Positions 28,291 through 37,180 of a stretch of 64,000 nucleotides of DNA are shown here, piece by piece. A program made the translations under genes and the position numbers. Where the stretch lies: positions 310,001 through 374,000 of the forward strand of contig NZ_CP134779.1 of the NCBI RefSeq assembly GCF_031884435.1, read 5' to 3'. A model generated the notes under the pieces. It had not been told where the DNA came from. It made no database searches and worked only from the letters and a program-made list of their open reading frames with translations. Origin of the DNA: Bosea sp. 685. Lineage in GTDB: Bacteria; Pseudomonadota; Alphaproteobacteria; Rhizobiales; Beijerinckiaceae. Numbering within the stretch: the first letter of the stretch is position 1; each line of letters begins with the position of its first letter.

Positions 28291-28580
28291 CCTGTCCGGC
28301 CGCCGTACATGGCAGCGACCTTCATTTTGGCCGTTTCAGCCCTTGTTCTTGATGCGAGCCTCGCAGCCACTCCATATCTTTGCAAGGGGGGCTTGACAGA
28401 CAACTTGGCATTTGGTCGCTATTGTCTTGGGGCAGTGTGGTTCACTGCGCTCGGGTACGCGAATATGGCGAGCCTCGCTGTCATTCTGGAGCTTCGCCCT
28501 TGGGCCCGACCTGTGGTCGGCCCAAGCTAACTCAGCGAAGAGCCTGGAACCCATGGCCACCATTCATGCCAAATGAGCCT
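28291..28580. other. Intergenic region; no gene, partial host repeat
   Basis: No coding region is supported. 28475-28560 (GTCATTCTGGAGC...GGGCCCGACCTGTGGTCGGCCCAAG) resembles part of the GCCGTCATTCCGG repeat family seen at 42223 and 60772. AGACAA/TTGTCT dyads at about 28397-28428 may be part of the promoter region of the acyl-CoA synthetase operon. Confidence 0.4.
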
Positions 28581-28655
28581 TGGCTCGGAACCACGCCGTC
28601 ATCCTGGACAAGCCGCGTCAGCGGCGCAGCTCCGGCAACTGTGTTGTTTGGAGTG

Positions 28656-29582
28656 TCATGGTTGGAAGGCGGTGTCAGTTTTGAGCATGGCGTTGAGGGT
28701 TACGAGGAGCTTTCTTGCGACGGCGATGATGGCGACCTTTGCGGCTGGGCTGCGTGCGCGGATTGCGTCGTAGAAGGTCTTGAAGCGCGCAGATGTCCGG
28801 ATGGCGGCGAGCGCGGCCATGTAGAGGGCTTTGCGGACGCGTCGCCTTCCGCCCTTGATCATGCGCTGGCCGCGCCTGCGCCCGCTGTCGTCGTTGAAGG
28901 GTGCGAGGCCTGCGAGCGCGGCGATGGCCTTTGGCGAGACGTGGCCGAGTTCGGGCATCAGGGCGATGAGAGTGGCGGCTGTGACGGGGCCGATGCCGGG
29001 CGCCGAGCGCAGCAGGGCCTGCGTCCTTGTCAGGGTCTCATCTGCCTGCAGTGCCTCGCTGACGAGGTGCTCGAGCGTAGCGATCTCCGCATCGAGCCAA
29101 GCGAGATGGCGGGCGAGGCTGCCGGTGGGATCTTGCCCCTCGCTGTCGCGGACCCGCTCGGCGGCGCGCATCTCGACGAGTTGGTCGCGGCGTTTGTGAA
29201 GCTGCGCCAAGGTGTTGCGGGCGGGATCGGAGGCTGCGTCGGGCGTGAGTGCCAGCATGCGCGCCATCGCAGCCAGCATGTGAGCGTCGATCGCATCGGT
29301 CTTGGCCAGACGGCCTGTGGCGCGGGCGAAGTCACGGGCACGCGCCGGGTTGATCCGGGTAAAGCGGCAGCCGACCTGCTCCAGGGCCTGGCGCAGCGCA
29401 CGGTCATAGGGGCCGGTCGCCTCGAAGGCGACGAAGCTGGCCTGGCAGTCGAGCGACGACAGCCAGCTCGCAATCGCCTCGCTCGTATTGGCGATCCGAA
29501 GGCTCGTCCCGCTCGTCTCCTCGAACAGGTCGAGATGGCTCTTGGCGATATCGCAACCGATGAAGCAGGGGTGTATGGTCAT
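28656..29582 (-). CDS. IS110-family transposase (DEDD recombinase)
   Basis: 308 residues from ATG 29582. N-terminal RuvC-like DEDD domain: FIGCDIAKSHLDLFEE (D), FVAFEATGPYDRAL (E), then ATGRLAKTDAIDAHMLA (D..D). The C-terminal transposase_20 domain has LLRSAPGIGPVTAATLIALMPELG, SPKAIAALAGLAPFNDDSG and RGQRMIKGGRRRVRKALYMAAL, with the conserved catalytic Ser region. No disruption is visible. Upstream ribosome site ACAGGGACAGG. Confidence 0.93.
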   Translation of the reverse strand: MTIHPCFIGCDIAKSHLDLFEETSGTSLRIANTSEAIASWLSSLDCQASFVAFEATGPYDRALRQALEQVGCRFTRINPARARDFARATGRLAKTDAIDAHMLAAMARMLALTPDAASDPARNTLAQLHKRRDQLVEMRAAERVRDSEGQDPTGSLARHLAWLDAEIATLEHLVSEALQADETLTRTQALLRSAPGIGPVTAATLIALMPELGHVSPKAIAALAGLAPFNDDSGRRRGQRMIKGGRRRVRKALYMAALAAIRTSARFKTFYDAIRARSPAAKVAIIAVARKLLVTLNAMLKTDTAFQP

Positions 29583-29745
29583 GGTGCCTGTCCCTGTGCT
29601 GCGAGGTCCGGTGCAAGCGGCCTCGGTCAACTGTTCAGGATGGGGTCTTCGAACGCGGGCGGGAACCGAGCCGGAACGCGGTGTTTGCCACCCGGGATCC
29701 AACGGCTTCCCGCCCGCACCAATCATGACACCAATCAAACACACA
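29583..29745 (-). ncRNA. Candidate bridge-RNA region in the upstream end of the IS110 element
   Basis: IS110-group elements encode a bridge RNA in the non-coding end upstream of the recombinase (established for IS621 and relatives). Here that end is 163 nt and contains a strong hairpin: 29655-29665 pairs perfectly with 29707-29717 (GCGGGCGGGAA / TTCCCGCCCGC), with inner CCGAGCCG/CGGC pairing. Position, size and structure fit, but I have not matched target or donor loops. Confidence 0.4.
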
Positions 29746-29974
29746 GGGATCCATCGGAAAGCGCAGTTCCCTACGATGGATCCCGGGCCGAAGCGGAGTT
29801 TATCCTTGGGCCGATCGAAGATCGGACCCGGGGGCTTCGCCCAGGATGACGGCGTGGTTCCGAGCCAGATAGCTCATGGCCCTCGTCGTGCGACAGCCGC
29901 ACTGATCGCACTTGCGTCGCGAACGCCTTGCATCCGCCGCCTTCCAGACGGAAGCTCGCCGCGAGGGTAGGTGA

Positions 29975-30316
29975 ATGCGTGTTCTTGCCGCGATCAGCCT
30001 GGCGGTGGTGCTGGCCACCGGAGCGACCGAGACGCGCGCGCATCAGGCTGCCAGCGGTTGGGACTACCCGTTTGAGTGCTGCTCGGGCGCCGATTGCGCG
30101 CGGATCGATGCCGGCGCCGTCCGGGAGAACCCATCCGGCTTCGTCGTGACGATCGCGCCGGGGCGTCATCCGATGTGGCCGGTGGAGCGCCGCGAGCCTC
30201 TCATCCTCGAAATTCCCTATCAGAAAGCGCGTGCCTCGCCGGATGGGCTTTGGCATCTGTGCATTAACGATGCGGGCGAACTGCTCTGCTTCTTCTCGCC
30301 GGGTGGGGATTCGTAG
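29975..30316 (+). CDS. Small secreted Cys-containing protein, conserved hypothetical
   Basis: 113 residues. The signal peptide is MRVLAAISLAVVLATGATETRA. The mature part opens HQAASGWDYPFECCSGADCARI and later has LWHLCINDAGELLCFF, giving about five Cys, likely disulfide-bonded in the periplasm. I recognise this CC-x3-DC pattern from hypothetical proteins of Hyphomicrobiales but know no function. The ribosome site GAGGGTAGG lies before ATG 29975. Confidence 0.7.
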   Translation: MRVLAAISLAVVLATGATETRAHQAASGWDYPFECCSGADCARIDAGAVRENPSGFVVTIAPGRHPMWPVERREPLILEIPYQKARASPDGLWHLCINDAGELLCFFSPGGDS

Positions 30317-30445
30317 TGCGATCGGCCGAGCTGCTCTGGTGCTAGCTATTGATCGCCTCTGGCGACTAGTATCGAGGACCTCAAGGAGCTGTGATGTCCG
30401 CGATGGATGGAGAGCGGAATTGCGAAACGCGATAGATTCCGCGTC

Positions 30446-30922
30446 ATGAACCTCTCCGAACTCCCTCCAGATTTCACGTTCGTACCGCTGCCACAAACCT
30501 CTGAGGCCCGCGACTTCGCCTTTGAGGCCAAGCGCGCGGCCATGGGGCCTCACATTCTTCGCCGCTGGTCGTGGGACGAGGCGTTCCAGCGGGATCTTCA
30601 CCGGCGTCACTTCAACGAAAAGCCATTCTTCATGATCAGGCGTGCCGGTCAATCTATCGGCACACTTTCATTTGTGCTTTTGCCAGACCACGTCAGATTT
30701 GGAGAGTTCCATCTCCTTCCGGCTTTCCACGGACATGGATATGGCACAGCCATTCTCCGCCATTGCCTATCTTTGGCGGACGAGCTTGGCCTTCCTATCC
30801 GTTTGGAGCATCTCCACTGGAACCCGGTTCGCTCGCTCTACCACCGACATGGATTTGTGGAGATCGGGCGTTCGGACACCCATTGCTTCCTCGAACGGCC
30901 CGCCTCGAGGTGCCTCGCCTAA
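30446..30922 (+). CDS. GNAT-family N-acetyltransferase
   Basis: 158 residues from ATG 30446. The acetyl-CoA loop is FHLLPAFHGHGYGTAILRH, followed by HWNPVRSLYHRHGFVEIGR, the typical C-terminal GNAT strand-helix. RimJ/YjaB-like; substrate unknown. Codon use looks less GC-biased at third positions than its neighbours (many T/A-ending codons such as CCT, TTT, CAT), which hints at acquisition. It converges on the Crp/Fnr gene. Confidence 0.85.
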   Translation: MNLSELPPDFTFVPLPQTSEARDFAFEAKRAAMGPHILRRWSWDEAFQRDLHRRHFNEKPFFMIRRAGQSIGTLSFVLLPDHVRFGEFHLLPAFHGHGYGTAILRHCLSLADELGLPIRLEHLHWNPVRSLYHRHGFVEIGRSDTHCFLERPASRCLA

Positions 30923-30960
30923 GTCCCACTTGGGTCGAAAGCTGCCGTCGATGGGCAGCC

Positions 30961-31635
30961 CTACCCCTCGTAGCGCGCGAGCCGCTCCAGATCCAAGATC
31001 GTCACGCTGCCATGGCCGACCTCCAGCAGTCCCAGGCCCTCGAGTTTCGCCAGTCCCTGATTGGCGATCTGGCGCGACATGCCGGCGAGCAGACCGAGTT
31101 CCTCCTGCGAGATCGCCAGCGTCCGGTCGAGATCGGGATAGAGGATCGGGTTGAACAGCCAGGCGAGATTGCGCGCGAGGCGTCCGGTCGAATCGAGCGT
31201 GCGCTCGGTCTCGGCGATGGCAATGAATTGGGCGAGGCGCTCGTTGAACTGGTGCACCAGGAAGCGGTTGAAGGCTGCGCTATGCTCGAACAGCCAGAGG
31301 AATGTCGAGCGCCGCATCAAGGCGAGCCTGGTCTCGCGCAGGGCGACGAGTTCGTAACGGCGGGGCTCCGCCTTGATCACCGTGCCCTCACCGAACCAGG
31401 CGCCGGCGCGCATGCCCGCCAGCGTCGCCGATTTGCCGGTTTTCGAGGTGGTCGACATCTTGACCAGTCCCTCGGCGACGCCGGTCCAGGATTCGAGCCG
31501 GTCGCCGACATGGCAGATATAGGCGCCCTTGCCATAGAGCTTCAGGCTGACGCCGCGCCGCGCCTCCTCGAATTCCACCTCCGTCAGGTCACGCGACCAG
31601 GCGGCGATGCGGCGGAGGTCTTCGGGGGGGATCAA
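30961..31635 (-). CDS. Crp/Fnr-family transcriptional regulator
   Basis: 224 residues. The N-terminal cyclic-nucleotide-like beta-barrel (GKGAYICHVGDRLESWTGVAEGLVK, GAWFGEGTVIK) lacks the Arg-Ser cAMP phosphate motif and has no N-terminal Cys cluster, so the ligand is unknown. The winged helix at the end reads LAISQEELGLLAGMSRQIANQGLAKLEGLGLLEV. The start is a TTG at 31635; no better codon is near. Confidence 0.88.
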   Translation of the reverse strand: MIPPEDLRRIAAWSRDLTEVEFEEARRGVSLKLYGKGAYICHVGDRLESWTGVAEGLVKMSTTSKTGKSATLAGMRAGAWFGEGTVIKAEPRRYELVALRETRLALMRRSTFLWLFEHSAAFNRFLVHQFNERLAQFIAIAETERTLDSTGRLARNLAWLFNPILYPDLDRTLAISQEELGLLAGMSRQIANQGLAKLEGLGLLEVGHGSVTILDLERLARYEG

Positions 31636-31780
31636 GGGCGGGGCGATCCTGGGTGGGGCGTGAATGCTCAGTATGGGGCGCGGCTACGTTCAGACTCAAG
31701 CTGGACGAAAGATGCGTGGGGAACCTTCTCCTGCGCGCCACCTTCTCCCGCCGGTCTTGAACGTTTGTGCGGGCTTCGGT

Positions 31781-32443
31781 TCACGGCTCGCAAACCGGGC
31801 GCGATGGCCCATGCCAGTGTGAGCACCGGATCACCGTGCAGAAATTGCCCCGCTTGAACTGCGGGTCCTTGTCGGCAAGCACATCCGCCTTGACGTTGCC
31901 GAAGGTTGTCTCCGGCTTGTGCCTGATGCCATCGAAGAAGGCCTGGATGATCTCTTCCTTGAAGTTCTGGTCGCGCGGATGTGCGGCGACGACGGCCTCG
32001 CGCTCAGCATCGCTGTATTCACTATAAGTCAGGCCGAGCACGTCCATTTCGACACCGGCTGTAACAAGCGCGACGACCGGGTGCATGTGCCTGGGGATCC
32101 CGGGTGTGGTGTGCAACGCGATCGCGGTCCAGACCGTGTCGATATCCGCCTGCGCGATGCCGTGCCCGCGCAGGAAATCGCGCGCGGCATTGGCGCCGTC
32201 GACCTCGAAGCGTTCATGCGCGCTGCCGTGCTGCCGGGTCAGTCCCATGTCGTGGAACATCGCGCCGACATAGAGCAACTCGCGGTCGAAGATCAGGTCG
32301 CGTTTCAGGCCGGCCAGCGCGCCGAAATAGTAGACACGGCTGGAATGATGGAACAGCAGCGGCGTCTCGATGTCGCGCACCAGCTCGGTCGCTGCGCGCG
32401 CCAGCCGGCTGTCGGGGATGCTCACGCCATGGATCGTCGTCAT
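31781..32443 (-). CDS. HD-domain hydrolase, cyanamide hydratase-like
   Basis: 220 residues from ATG 32443 behind AGGAGG. Metal ligands: His in LLFHHSSRVYYFG, the HD pair in LLYVGAMFHDMGLT, His in AIALHTTPG and Asp in VEMDVLGL. The FHHS-x-RVY and FHD-x-GLT wording is like the cyanamide hydratase / Ddi2 group of HD enzymes rather than nucleotide phosphohydrolases. The substrate is inferred only. It is divergent from a GlxA-type regulator, which probably controls it. Confidence 0.82.
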   Translation of the reverse strand: MTTIHGVSIPDSRLARAATELVRDIETPLLFHHSSRVYYFGALAGLKRDLIFDRELLYVGAMFHDMGLTRQHGSAHERFEVDGANAARDFLRGHGIAQADIDTVWTAIALHTTPGIPRHMHPVVALVTAGVEMDVLGLTYSEYSDAEREAVVAAHPRDQNFKEEIIQAFFDGIRHKPETTFGNVKADVLADKDPQFKRGNFCTVIRCSHWHGPSRPVCEP

Positions 32444-32499
32444 CAAGGCCTCCTGCGAATGAGTTCGGCCGGAGGCTAGCCAGCCCATTATTAGGCTGC

Positions 32500-32520
32500 A
32501 ATTGACGTCTTACGTCGATT
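32500..32520. promoter_or_regulatory. Imperfect dyad, candidate operator of the HD / GlxA pair
   Basis: AATTGACGT-CTT-ACGTCGATT has 9-bp arms with one mismatch and a 3-nt spacer. It lies in the 116-bp divergent gap, 57 bp from the HD start and 40 bp from the regulator start. Confidence 0.5.
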
Positions 32521-32559
32521 TCTGCCAAAAGCGGATGCAGGAAGACATGAAGCGCCGCC

Positions 32560-33531
32560 ATGCCGCCGATCAGGACCATCGCTATCCTTGCGATACCCGG
32601 AGTCCAGCTCCTGGACGTTTCGGGCCCGCTCGACGTCTTCGCCGAAGCGAACCGGCAAGCAGGGGAGAGGTGCTATCGCCTGCTCGTTGTCGCCAGTGTT
32701 CCGGGCCCGCTCACCAGTTCGTCCGGCATCAGGCTCCTGCCCGATCTCGTCATCGCCGATGCCAGGGGCGAGGATATCGACACGCTGCTGGGCGCCGGCG
32801 CACCGCAGGCGGCCGCGACCACTCCCTCGCCCGATCTTCTCGCCTGGCTTGCCGAGCAGGCGCCGCGCACCCGTCGCTATGGCTCGGTCTGCAGCGGCGC
32901 TTTCATCCTTGCCGCCGCGGGCCTGCTCGACGGCCATCGCATCACCACGCACTGGGCTGTGGCCGGGCAGCTCGCCCGGACCTATCCGGCCGTGACGGTC
33001 GATGAGGATGCGATTCATGTCCGCGATGGCCGCGTGCGCACGGCCGCGGGCGTTACCGCCGGGCTCGATCTCGCTTTGGCGTTGGTCGAGGAAGATGTCG
33101 GCCGCGAGGTCGCACTGAAGGTCGCGAGCCAGCTCGTGATGTTCTTCAAGCGGCCGGGCGGTCAGCTGCAGTTCAGCCGCAAGGGCGAGGCCGAGCTGGC
33201 GGGACGCTCGGCCTTGCAGGAGATCCAGCGCTGGGTCGCGGCCAACCCTGCCGAGGATCACAGCGTTACAAGCCTGGCGCGGCGCGTGGAGTTGAGCCCG
33301 CGCCATTTCGCCCGGCTGTTCCGCAGCGAGGTCGGGCTGACGCCGGCTGCCTGGGTCGAGGCTGCGCGCGTTTCCGCCGCGCGGCAGCTGCTGGAAGGTG
33401 GGAAAGAGGCGCCCAAGCAGGTCGCCGCCCGCTGCGGCTTTGCCGATGCCGACACGCTGAGGCGCGCCTTTGCCCGCCATGTCGGCGTGACCCCGGCCGA
33501 ATACCGCAAGCGCCACGCCCGGCTAGGCTGA
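32560..33531 (+). CDS. GlxA-family transcriptional regulator (DJ-1/PfpI + AraC HTH)
   Basis: 323 residues. The N-terminal DJ-1/PfpI-like domain (about 1-190) shows IAILAIPGVQLLDVSGPLDV and the Cys elbow YGSVCSGAFILAAAGLLDGH. The C-terminal AraC pair of helix-turn-helices (about 215-320) has HSVTSLARRVELSPRHFARLF and VAARCGFADADTLRRAFARH. Such regulators usually activate the adjacent divergent operon on sensing a small nitrogenous metabolite. Confidence 0.92.
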   Translation: MPPIRTIAILAIPGVQLLDVSGPLDVFAEANRQAGERCYRLLVVASVPGPLTSSSGIRLLPDLVIADARGEDIDTLLGAGAPQAAATTPSPDLLAWLAEQAPRTRRYGSVCSGAFILAAAGLLDGHRITTHWAVAGQLARTYPAVTVDEDAIHVRDGRVRTAAGVTAGLDLALALVEEDVGREVALKVASQLVMFFKRPGGQLQFSRKGEAELAGRSALQEIQRWVAANPAEDHSVTSLARRVELSPRHFARLFRSEVGLTPAAWVEAARVSAARQLLEGGKEAPKQVAARCGFADADTLRRAFARHVGVTPAEYRKRHARLG

Positions 33532-33542
33532 GGGTGAACGGG

Positions 33543-36500
33543 CTACTCCGCCGCCCGCGGCATCGCCAGCGCCTCTGTCGAGCCGTCGCGCAGACGCTTC
33601 AGCAGCTCGGCTTCTTCGGCCTTCGCCGCCTTCAGGTGCCGTTCCTTGACATGGCCAAAGCCGCGGATCTTTTCAGGCGTCGCGGCCAGCGCGATGCAGA
33701 GCGCGTGGTTCTGGGTCGAGAGCTTCGCCAGGATTTCGCCGATCAGCGTCTCATAGGCGCCGATCAGCGCGCGCTCGGTCCGGCGCTCCTCGCTATAGCC
33801 GAAGATGTCAAAGGCCGTGCCGCGCAGGCCCTTGAGCTTTGCCAACAGGCCGAAGGCCGACATCATCCAGGGGCCGAAGCTGATCTTGCGGGGAATGCCG
33901 GTGACGGGATCGCGCCTGGCCAGCAGTGGCGGAGCCAGGTTGAACTCGTAGCGCAGCTTTTGGCCCGACGCGCTGGTCGGCTCGAAGGTCGCCTCGACCT
34001 GGCGCTGGAACGAGCCGTCGGCATAGAGCCGGGCGACCTCGTATTCGTCCTTGTAGGCCATCAGCTTGAAGAGATAGCGCGCGACGGTTTCGGTCAGGGC
34101 GTGCTGGCCCGGCAGAACCTCGGCTTCCTTCGCATGCACGCGATTGACGAGTTCGCGATAGCGCGCGGCATAGGCCGCGTTCTGATAGGCGGTCAGGAAC
34201 GTGACGCGCCGCGCGATGATCTCGTCGAGCGAAGCCGAGATATGCCGGGCCTGCGTCGGGGCCTTGGCCTCCGAGAGGGAGGCGACCAGTGCAGCGGGAT
34301 CATGCGCGGCGCGGCGGCCGAGCTCGAACGCCTGTTTGTTCATCGGCACGGCTTCGCCATTGAGCTCGATCGCGCGCAGCAGCGCCACGCGCGACAAGGG
34401 CACGCTGCCGAACTGCCAGGCGTAGCCGAGCATGAACATGTTGGCGGCGATGGCATTGCCGAGGAAGGTGACGGCCGCAGCCGTCGCATCGACGAAATGG
34501 GTCTGGTCGCGGCCCGAGGCCGAGAGGATCGAGCGCTTGATGCGCTCGATCGGCAGCGAGAAATCGGCGTTGCGGGTAAAATCGCCCGGCAGGCTTTCGG
34601 CTGTGTTGACGACGACGGTCGCGGCTGTGGGCTTGATCGCGCCGAGCACTTTCTTCGAGCCGGTGACGGTCAAGTCGCAGCCGAGCACGAGGTCGGCTTG
34701 CCCGGCCGAGACGCGGATGGCGTGGATGTCGTCGGGCGTCGGGGCGAGCTTGACGTGGCTGAAGACCGCGCCGCCCTTCTGGGCGAGCCCGGCCATGTCG
34801 ATCATGCCGCAGCCCTTGCCCTCGAGATGGGCTGCCATGCCGAGGATCGCGCCGATGGTGACGACGCCGGTTCCGCCGACGCCGGTGACGATCACCGCGA
34901 AGCTCTTGTCGAGGGTTGGCACCTGCGGTTCGGGGATGTCGCTCGCGCCGAGTGCGCCGGCGTCGAGCTTGCGCGGTTCGGCCTTTTTGGGCCGCGCGCC
35001 ATGCACGGTGACGAAGGACGGGCAAAAGCCCTTCACGCAGGAAAAATCCTTGTTGCAGTTGGACTGGTCGATCTGGCGCTTGCGGCCGAATTCGGTTTCC
35101 AGCGGCTGCACCGAGACGCAGTTCGACTGCACGCCGCAATCGCCGCAGCCCTCGCAGACCAGTTCGTTGACGATGATGCGCTTGTCGGGGTCGGGATAAG
35201 TGCCGCGCTTGCGCCGGCGGCGTTTTTCGGTGGCGCAGGTCTGGTCGTAGAGCAGCAGCGAGACGCCGGGCACCTGCCTCAGCTCGCGCTGGACGGCGTC
35301 GAGATCGTCGCGGTGGTGGAAGCTCGTGCCGGGCGGCCAGACCGTGCCGGGCGGGTATTTGCCGGGATCATCGCTGACGATCGCGATGCGCTGGACGCCT
35401 TCGCCGGCGATCTGGCGCGCCATCTGGTCAGGCGTGAGATGCCCTTCGGCCTGCTGGCCGCCGGTCATCGCGACCGCGTCGTTGTAGAGCAGCTTGTAGG
35501 TGATATTGACGCCAGCCGCGACGGCCCAGCGGATCGCGAGCGAGCCGGAATGGGTGTAGGTGCCGTCGCCGAGATTCTGGAAGACGTGGTTGCGGGTGGA
35601 GAAGGGCGCCTCGCCGATCCAGTTCGCGCCTTCGCCGCCCATCTGGGTGAAGCCGGTGGTCGAGCGGTCCATCCACTGCACCATGTAGTGGCAGCCGATG
35701 CCGGCATAGGCGCGCGAGCCCTCGGGCACCACGGTCGAGCTGTTATGCGGGCAGCCCGAGCAGTAATAGGGCGTGCGCTTGGCGACCTCCTGGGCTTCCG
35801 CGAGACGGCCTTGCGCTTTTGCGATCTCCTCCAAGCGCCCGCGCAGAACGGAATCGTCCCGGTATTGCAGCAGTCGCGCCCCGAGCGCGATCGCGACATC
35901 GTTGGGGTCGAGCGCGCCATGGACCGGGAACAGCCATTCGCCGGCCTCGTCCTTCTTGCCGATCACCATAGGCTGGTGCTCGGAACCATAGAGCTCCTCG
36001 CGGACCTGGACCTCGATCAGCGAGCGCTTTTCCTCGACGACCATGACGAGGTCGAGCCCGGCGGCGAAGCTTTTCAGCTCGGAAGGGTCGATCGGCCAGG
36101 GGCAAGCGACTTTGAACAGGCGGATGCCGAGATCGTTCGCCCGGACCTCGTCGATGCCGAGATCCTCAAAAGCCTGGCGCACGTCGAGATAGGATTTGCC
36201 GACGGTGATGATGCCGATGCGCGGGCTCTTGCCGCCGGAGGTGATGGTCTGGTTGAGCTTGTTGGCGCGTAAGTAAGCCAGGATCGCGGCGCGTTTGTGG
36301 ATGTGCAGGCGCTTCTCCTGGTCGAGGAAATCGAGCTCGCGGCGGATGCTCAGGCCACCCGCCGGCATCACGAAATCATCCGGGACGGTGATCGTCACGC
36401 GGTCGATCGCACCATCGACGGACGCTGTCGATTCGATGTTGTCCTTGACGCATTTGATGCCGACCCAGACCGAGGCAAAGCGCGAGAGCGCGAGGCCGTG

Positions 36501-37097
36501 CAGGGAATAATCCATGATCTCCTGCACGCCGGCGGGATTCAGGATCGGCATCATCCGGTCGACGAGGACGAATTCGGTCTGGTGGGCGTTGGTCGAGGAC
36601 TCGGCCGTGTGGTCGTCGCCCATCAGGCAGATCACGCCGCCATGGGGCGAGGTACCGGCCATGTTGCCGTGGCGGAAGACGTCGCCGGTGCGGTCGACGC
36701 CTGGGCCCTTGCCGTACCAGAGCGCGAAGACACCATCATATCGACCCTCGCCCTGGAGTTCCGCCTGCTGCGTGCCCCAGACGGCCGTGGCGGCGAGGTC
36801 CTCGTTGAGGCCGGGCTGGAAGACGATGTTTGCCGCCTTGAGCTGCTTGCCGGCGCGCGAAAGCTGCTGGTCGAGGCCGCCGAGCGGCGAGCCGCGATAG
36901 CCGGAGACGAAGCCTGCGGTGTTGAGGCCGGCAAGCCTGTCGCGCTCGCGCTGGACCATCAGCATGCGCGCGATCGCCTGCGTCCCGGTCAGGAAGATCG
37001 TTTGCTTGGAAAGGTCGTATTTGTCGTCGAGCGCGACCTCGCGCAGGCTGGCCGCCGCCTTGGCGTCAGAGCCGGAGTTCCGCTGCGTCTCGGCCAT
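33543..37097 (-). CDS. Indolepyruvate ferredoxin oxidoreductase, fused alpha-beta form
   Basis: 1184 residues from ATG 37097 behind GGGGAGG. The N-terminal ThDP-enzyme half carries GYRGSPLGGLDQQL and the cofactor region TGFTQMGGEGANWIG near residue 480. An Fe-S binding Cys cluster lies near residue 660 (CEGCGDCGVQSNC). The C-terminal gamma-type half begins VIVTGVGGTGVVTIGAILGM near residue 735. It oxidatively decarboxylates aryl or branched 2-oxo acids to acyl-CoA, reducing ferredoxin; the aerobic-bacterial fused form needs no partner subunit. It is a single gene with a strong palindrome 84 bp upstream. Confidence 0.93.
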   Translation of the reverse strand: MAETQRNSGSDAKAAASLREVALDDKYDLSKQTIFLTGTQAIARMLMVQRERDRLAGLNTAGFVSGYRGSPLGGLDQQLSRAGKQLKAANIVFQPGLNEDLAATAVWGTQQAELQGEGRYDGVFALWYGKGPGVDRTGDVFRHGNMAGTSPHGGVICLMGDDHTAESSTNAHQTEFVLVDRMMPILNPAGVQEIMDYSLHGLALSRFASVWVGIKCVKDNIESTASVDGAIDRVTITVPDDFVMPAGGLSIRRELDFLDQEKRLHIHKRAAILAYLRANKLNQTITSGGKSPRIGIITVGKSYLDVRQAFEDLGIDEVRANDLGIRLFKVACPWPIDPSELKSFAAGLDLVMVVEEKRSLIEVQVREELYGSEHQPMVIGKKDEAGEWLFPVHGALDPNDVAIALGARLLQYRDDSVLRGRLEEIAKAQGRLAEAQEVAKRTPYYCSGCPHNSSTVVPEGSRAYAGIGCHYMVQWMDRSTTGFTQMGGEGANWIGEAPFSTRNHVFQNLGDGTYTHSGSLAIRWAVAAGVNITYKLLYNDAVAMTGGQQAEGHLTPDQMARQIAGEGVQRIAIVSDDPGKYPPGTVWPPGTSFHHRDDLDAVQRELRQVPGVSLLLYDQTCATEKRRRRKRGTYPDPDKRIIVNELVCEGCGDCGVQSNCVSVQPLETEFGRKRQIDQSNCNKDFSCVKGFCPSFVTVHGARPKKAEPRKLDAGALGASDIPEPQVPTLDKSFAVIVTGVGGTGVVTIGAILGMAAHLEGKGCGMIDMAGLAQKGGAVFSHVKLAPTPDDIHAIRVSAGQADLVLGCDLTVTGSKKVLGAIKPTAATVVVNTAESLPGDFTRNADFSLPIERIKRSILSASGRDQTHFVDATAAAVTFLGNAIAANMFMLGYAWQFGSVPLSRVALLRAIELNGEAVPMNKQAFELGRRAAHDPAALVASLSEAKAPTQARHISASLDEIIARRVTFLTAYQNAAYAARYRELVNRVHAKEAEVLPGQHALTETVARYLFKLMAYKDEYEVARLYADGSFQRQVEATFEPTSASGQKLRYEFNLAPPLLARRDPVTGIPRKISFGPWMMSAFGLLAKLKGLRGTAFDIFGYSEERRTERALIGAYETLIGEILAKLSTQNHALCIALAATPEKIRGFGHVKERHLKAAKAEEAELLKRLRDGSTEALAMPRAAE

Positions 37098-37180
37098 GGC
37101 CGACCTCCCCAGATCGTCCCGTTTCCAGACTATGGGGCCGGTTGATCCAGCCTCCAAGCTGGGCATCGCCCAACTCTTGG

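Larger units (their letters stand above)
28636..29745 (-). mobile_element. IS110-family insertion sequence
   Basis: About 1.1 kb. The ends are inferred from where the host repeat is interrupted, not from terminal repeats, which IS110 elements lack. The junctions are ambiguous by about 3 bp because of shared G residues (core probably GG). It contains one intact transposase, a 20-bp right end and a 163-bp non-coding upstream end with strong secondary structure. Confidence 0.8.
28581..29867. repeat. Host hairpin repeat (GCCGTCATCCTGG family) split by an IS110 element
   Basis: The outer arms 28581-28607 and 29841-29867 are perfect 27-bp complements. Reading across the IS, the left side ends CAGCTCCGG and the right side resumes GGGATCCATCGG, the same order as in the uninterrupted relative at 59232-59348 (read on the other strand). 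The repeat was therefore present before the IS arrived. Confidence 0.85.

Noticed and set aside
29771..30652. A 293-codon minus-strand open frame across the small secreted protein and GNAT genes
   Set aside because: Both plus-strand genes have clear signal or GNAT motifs; the minus frame has none.
33534..36272. A 912-codon plus-strand open frame opposite the indolepyruvate oxidoreductase gene
   Set aside because: It is exactly antisense to a well-recognised protein, has no recognisable domain and reflects high GC at third positions.
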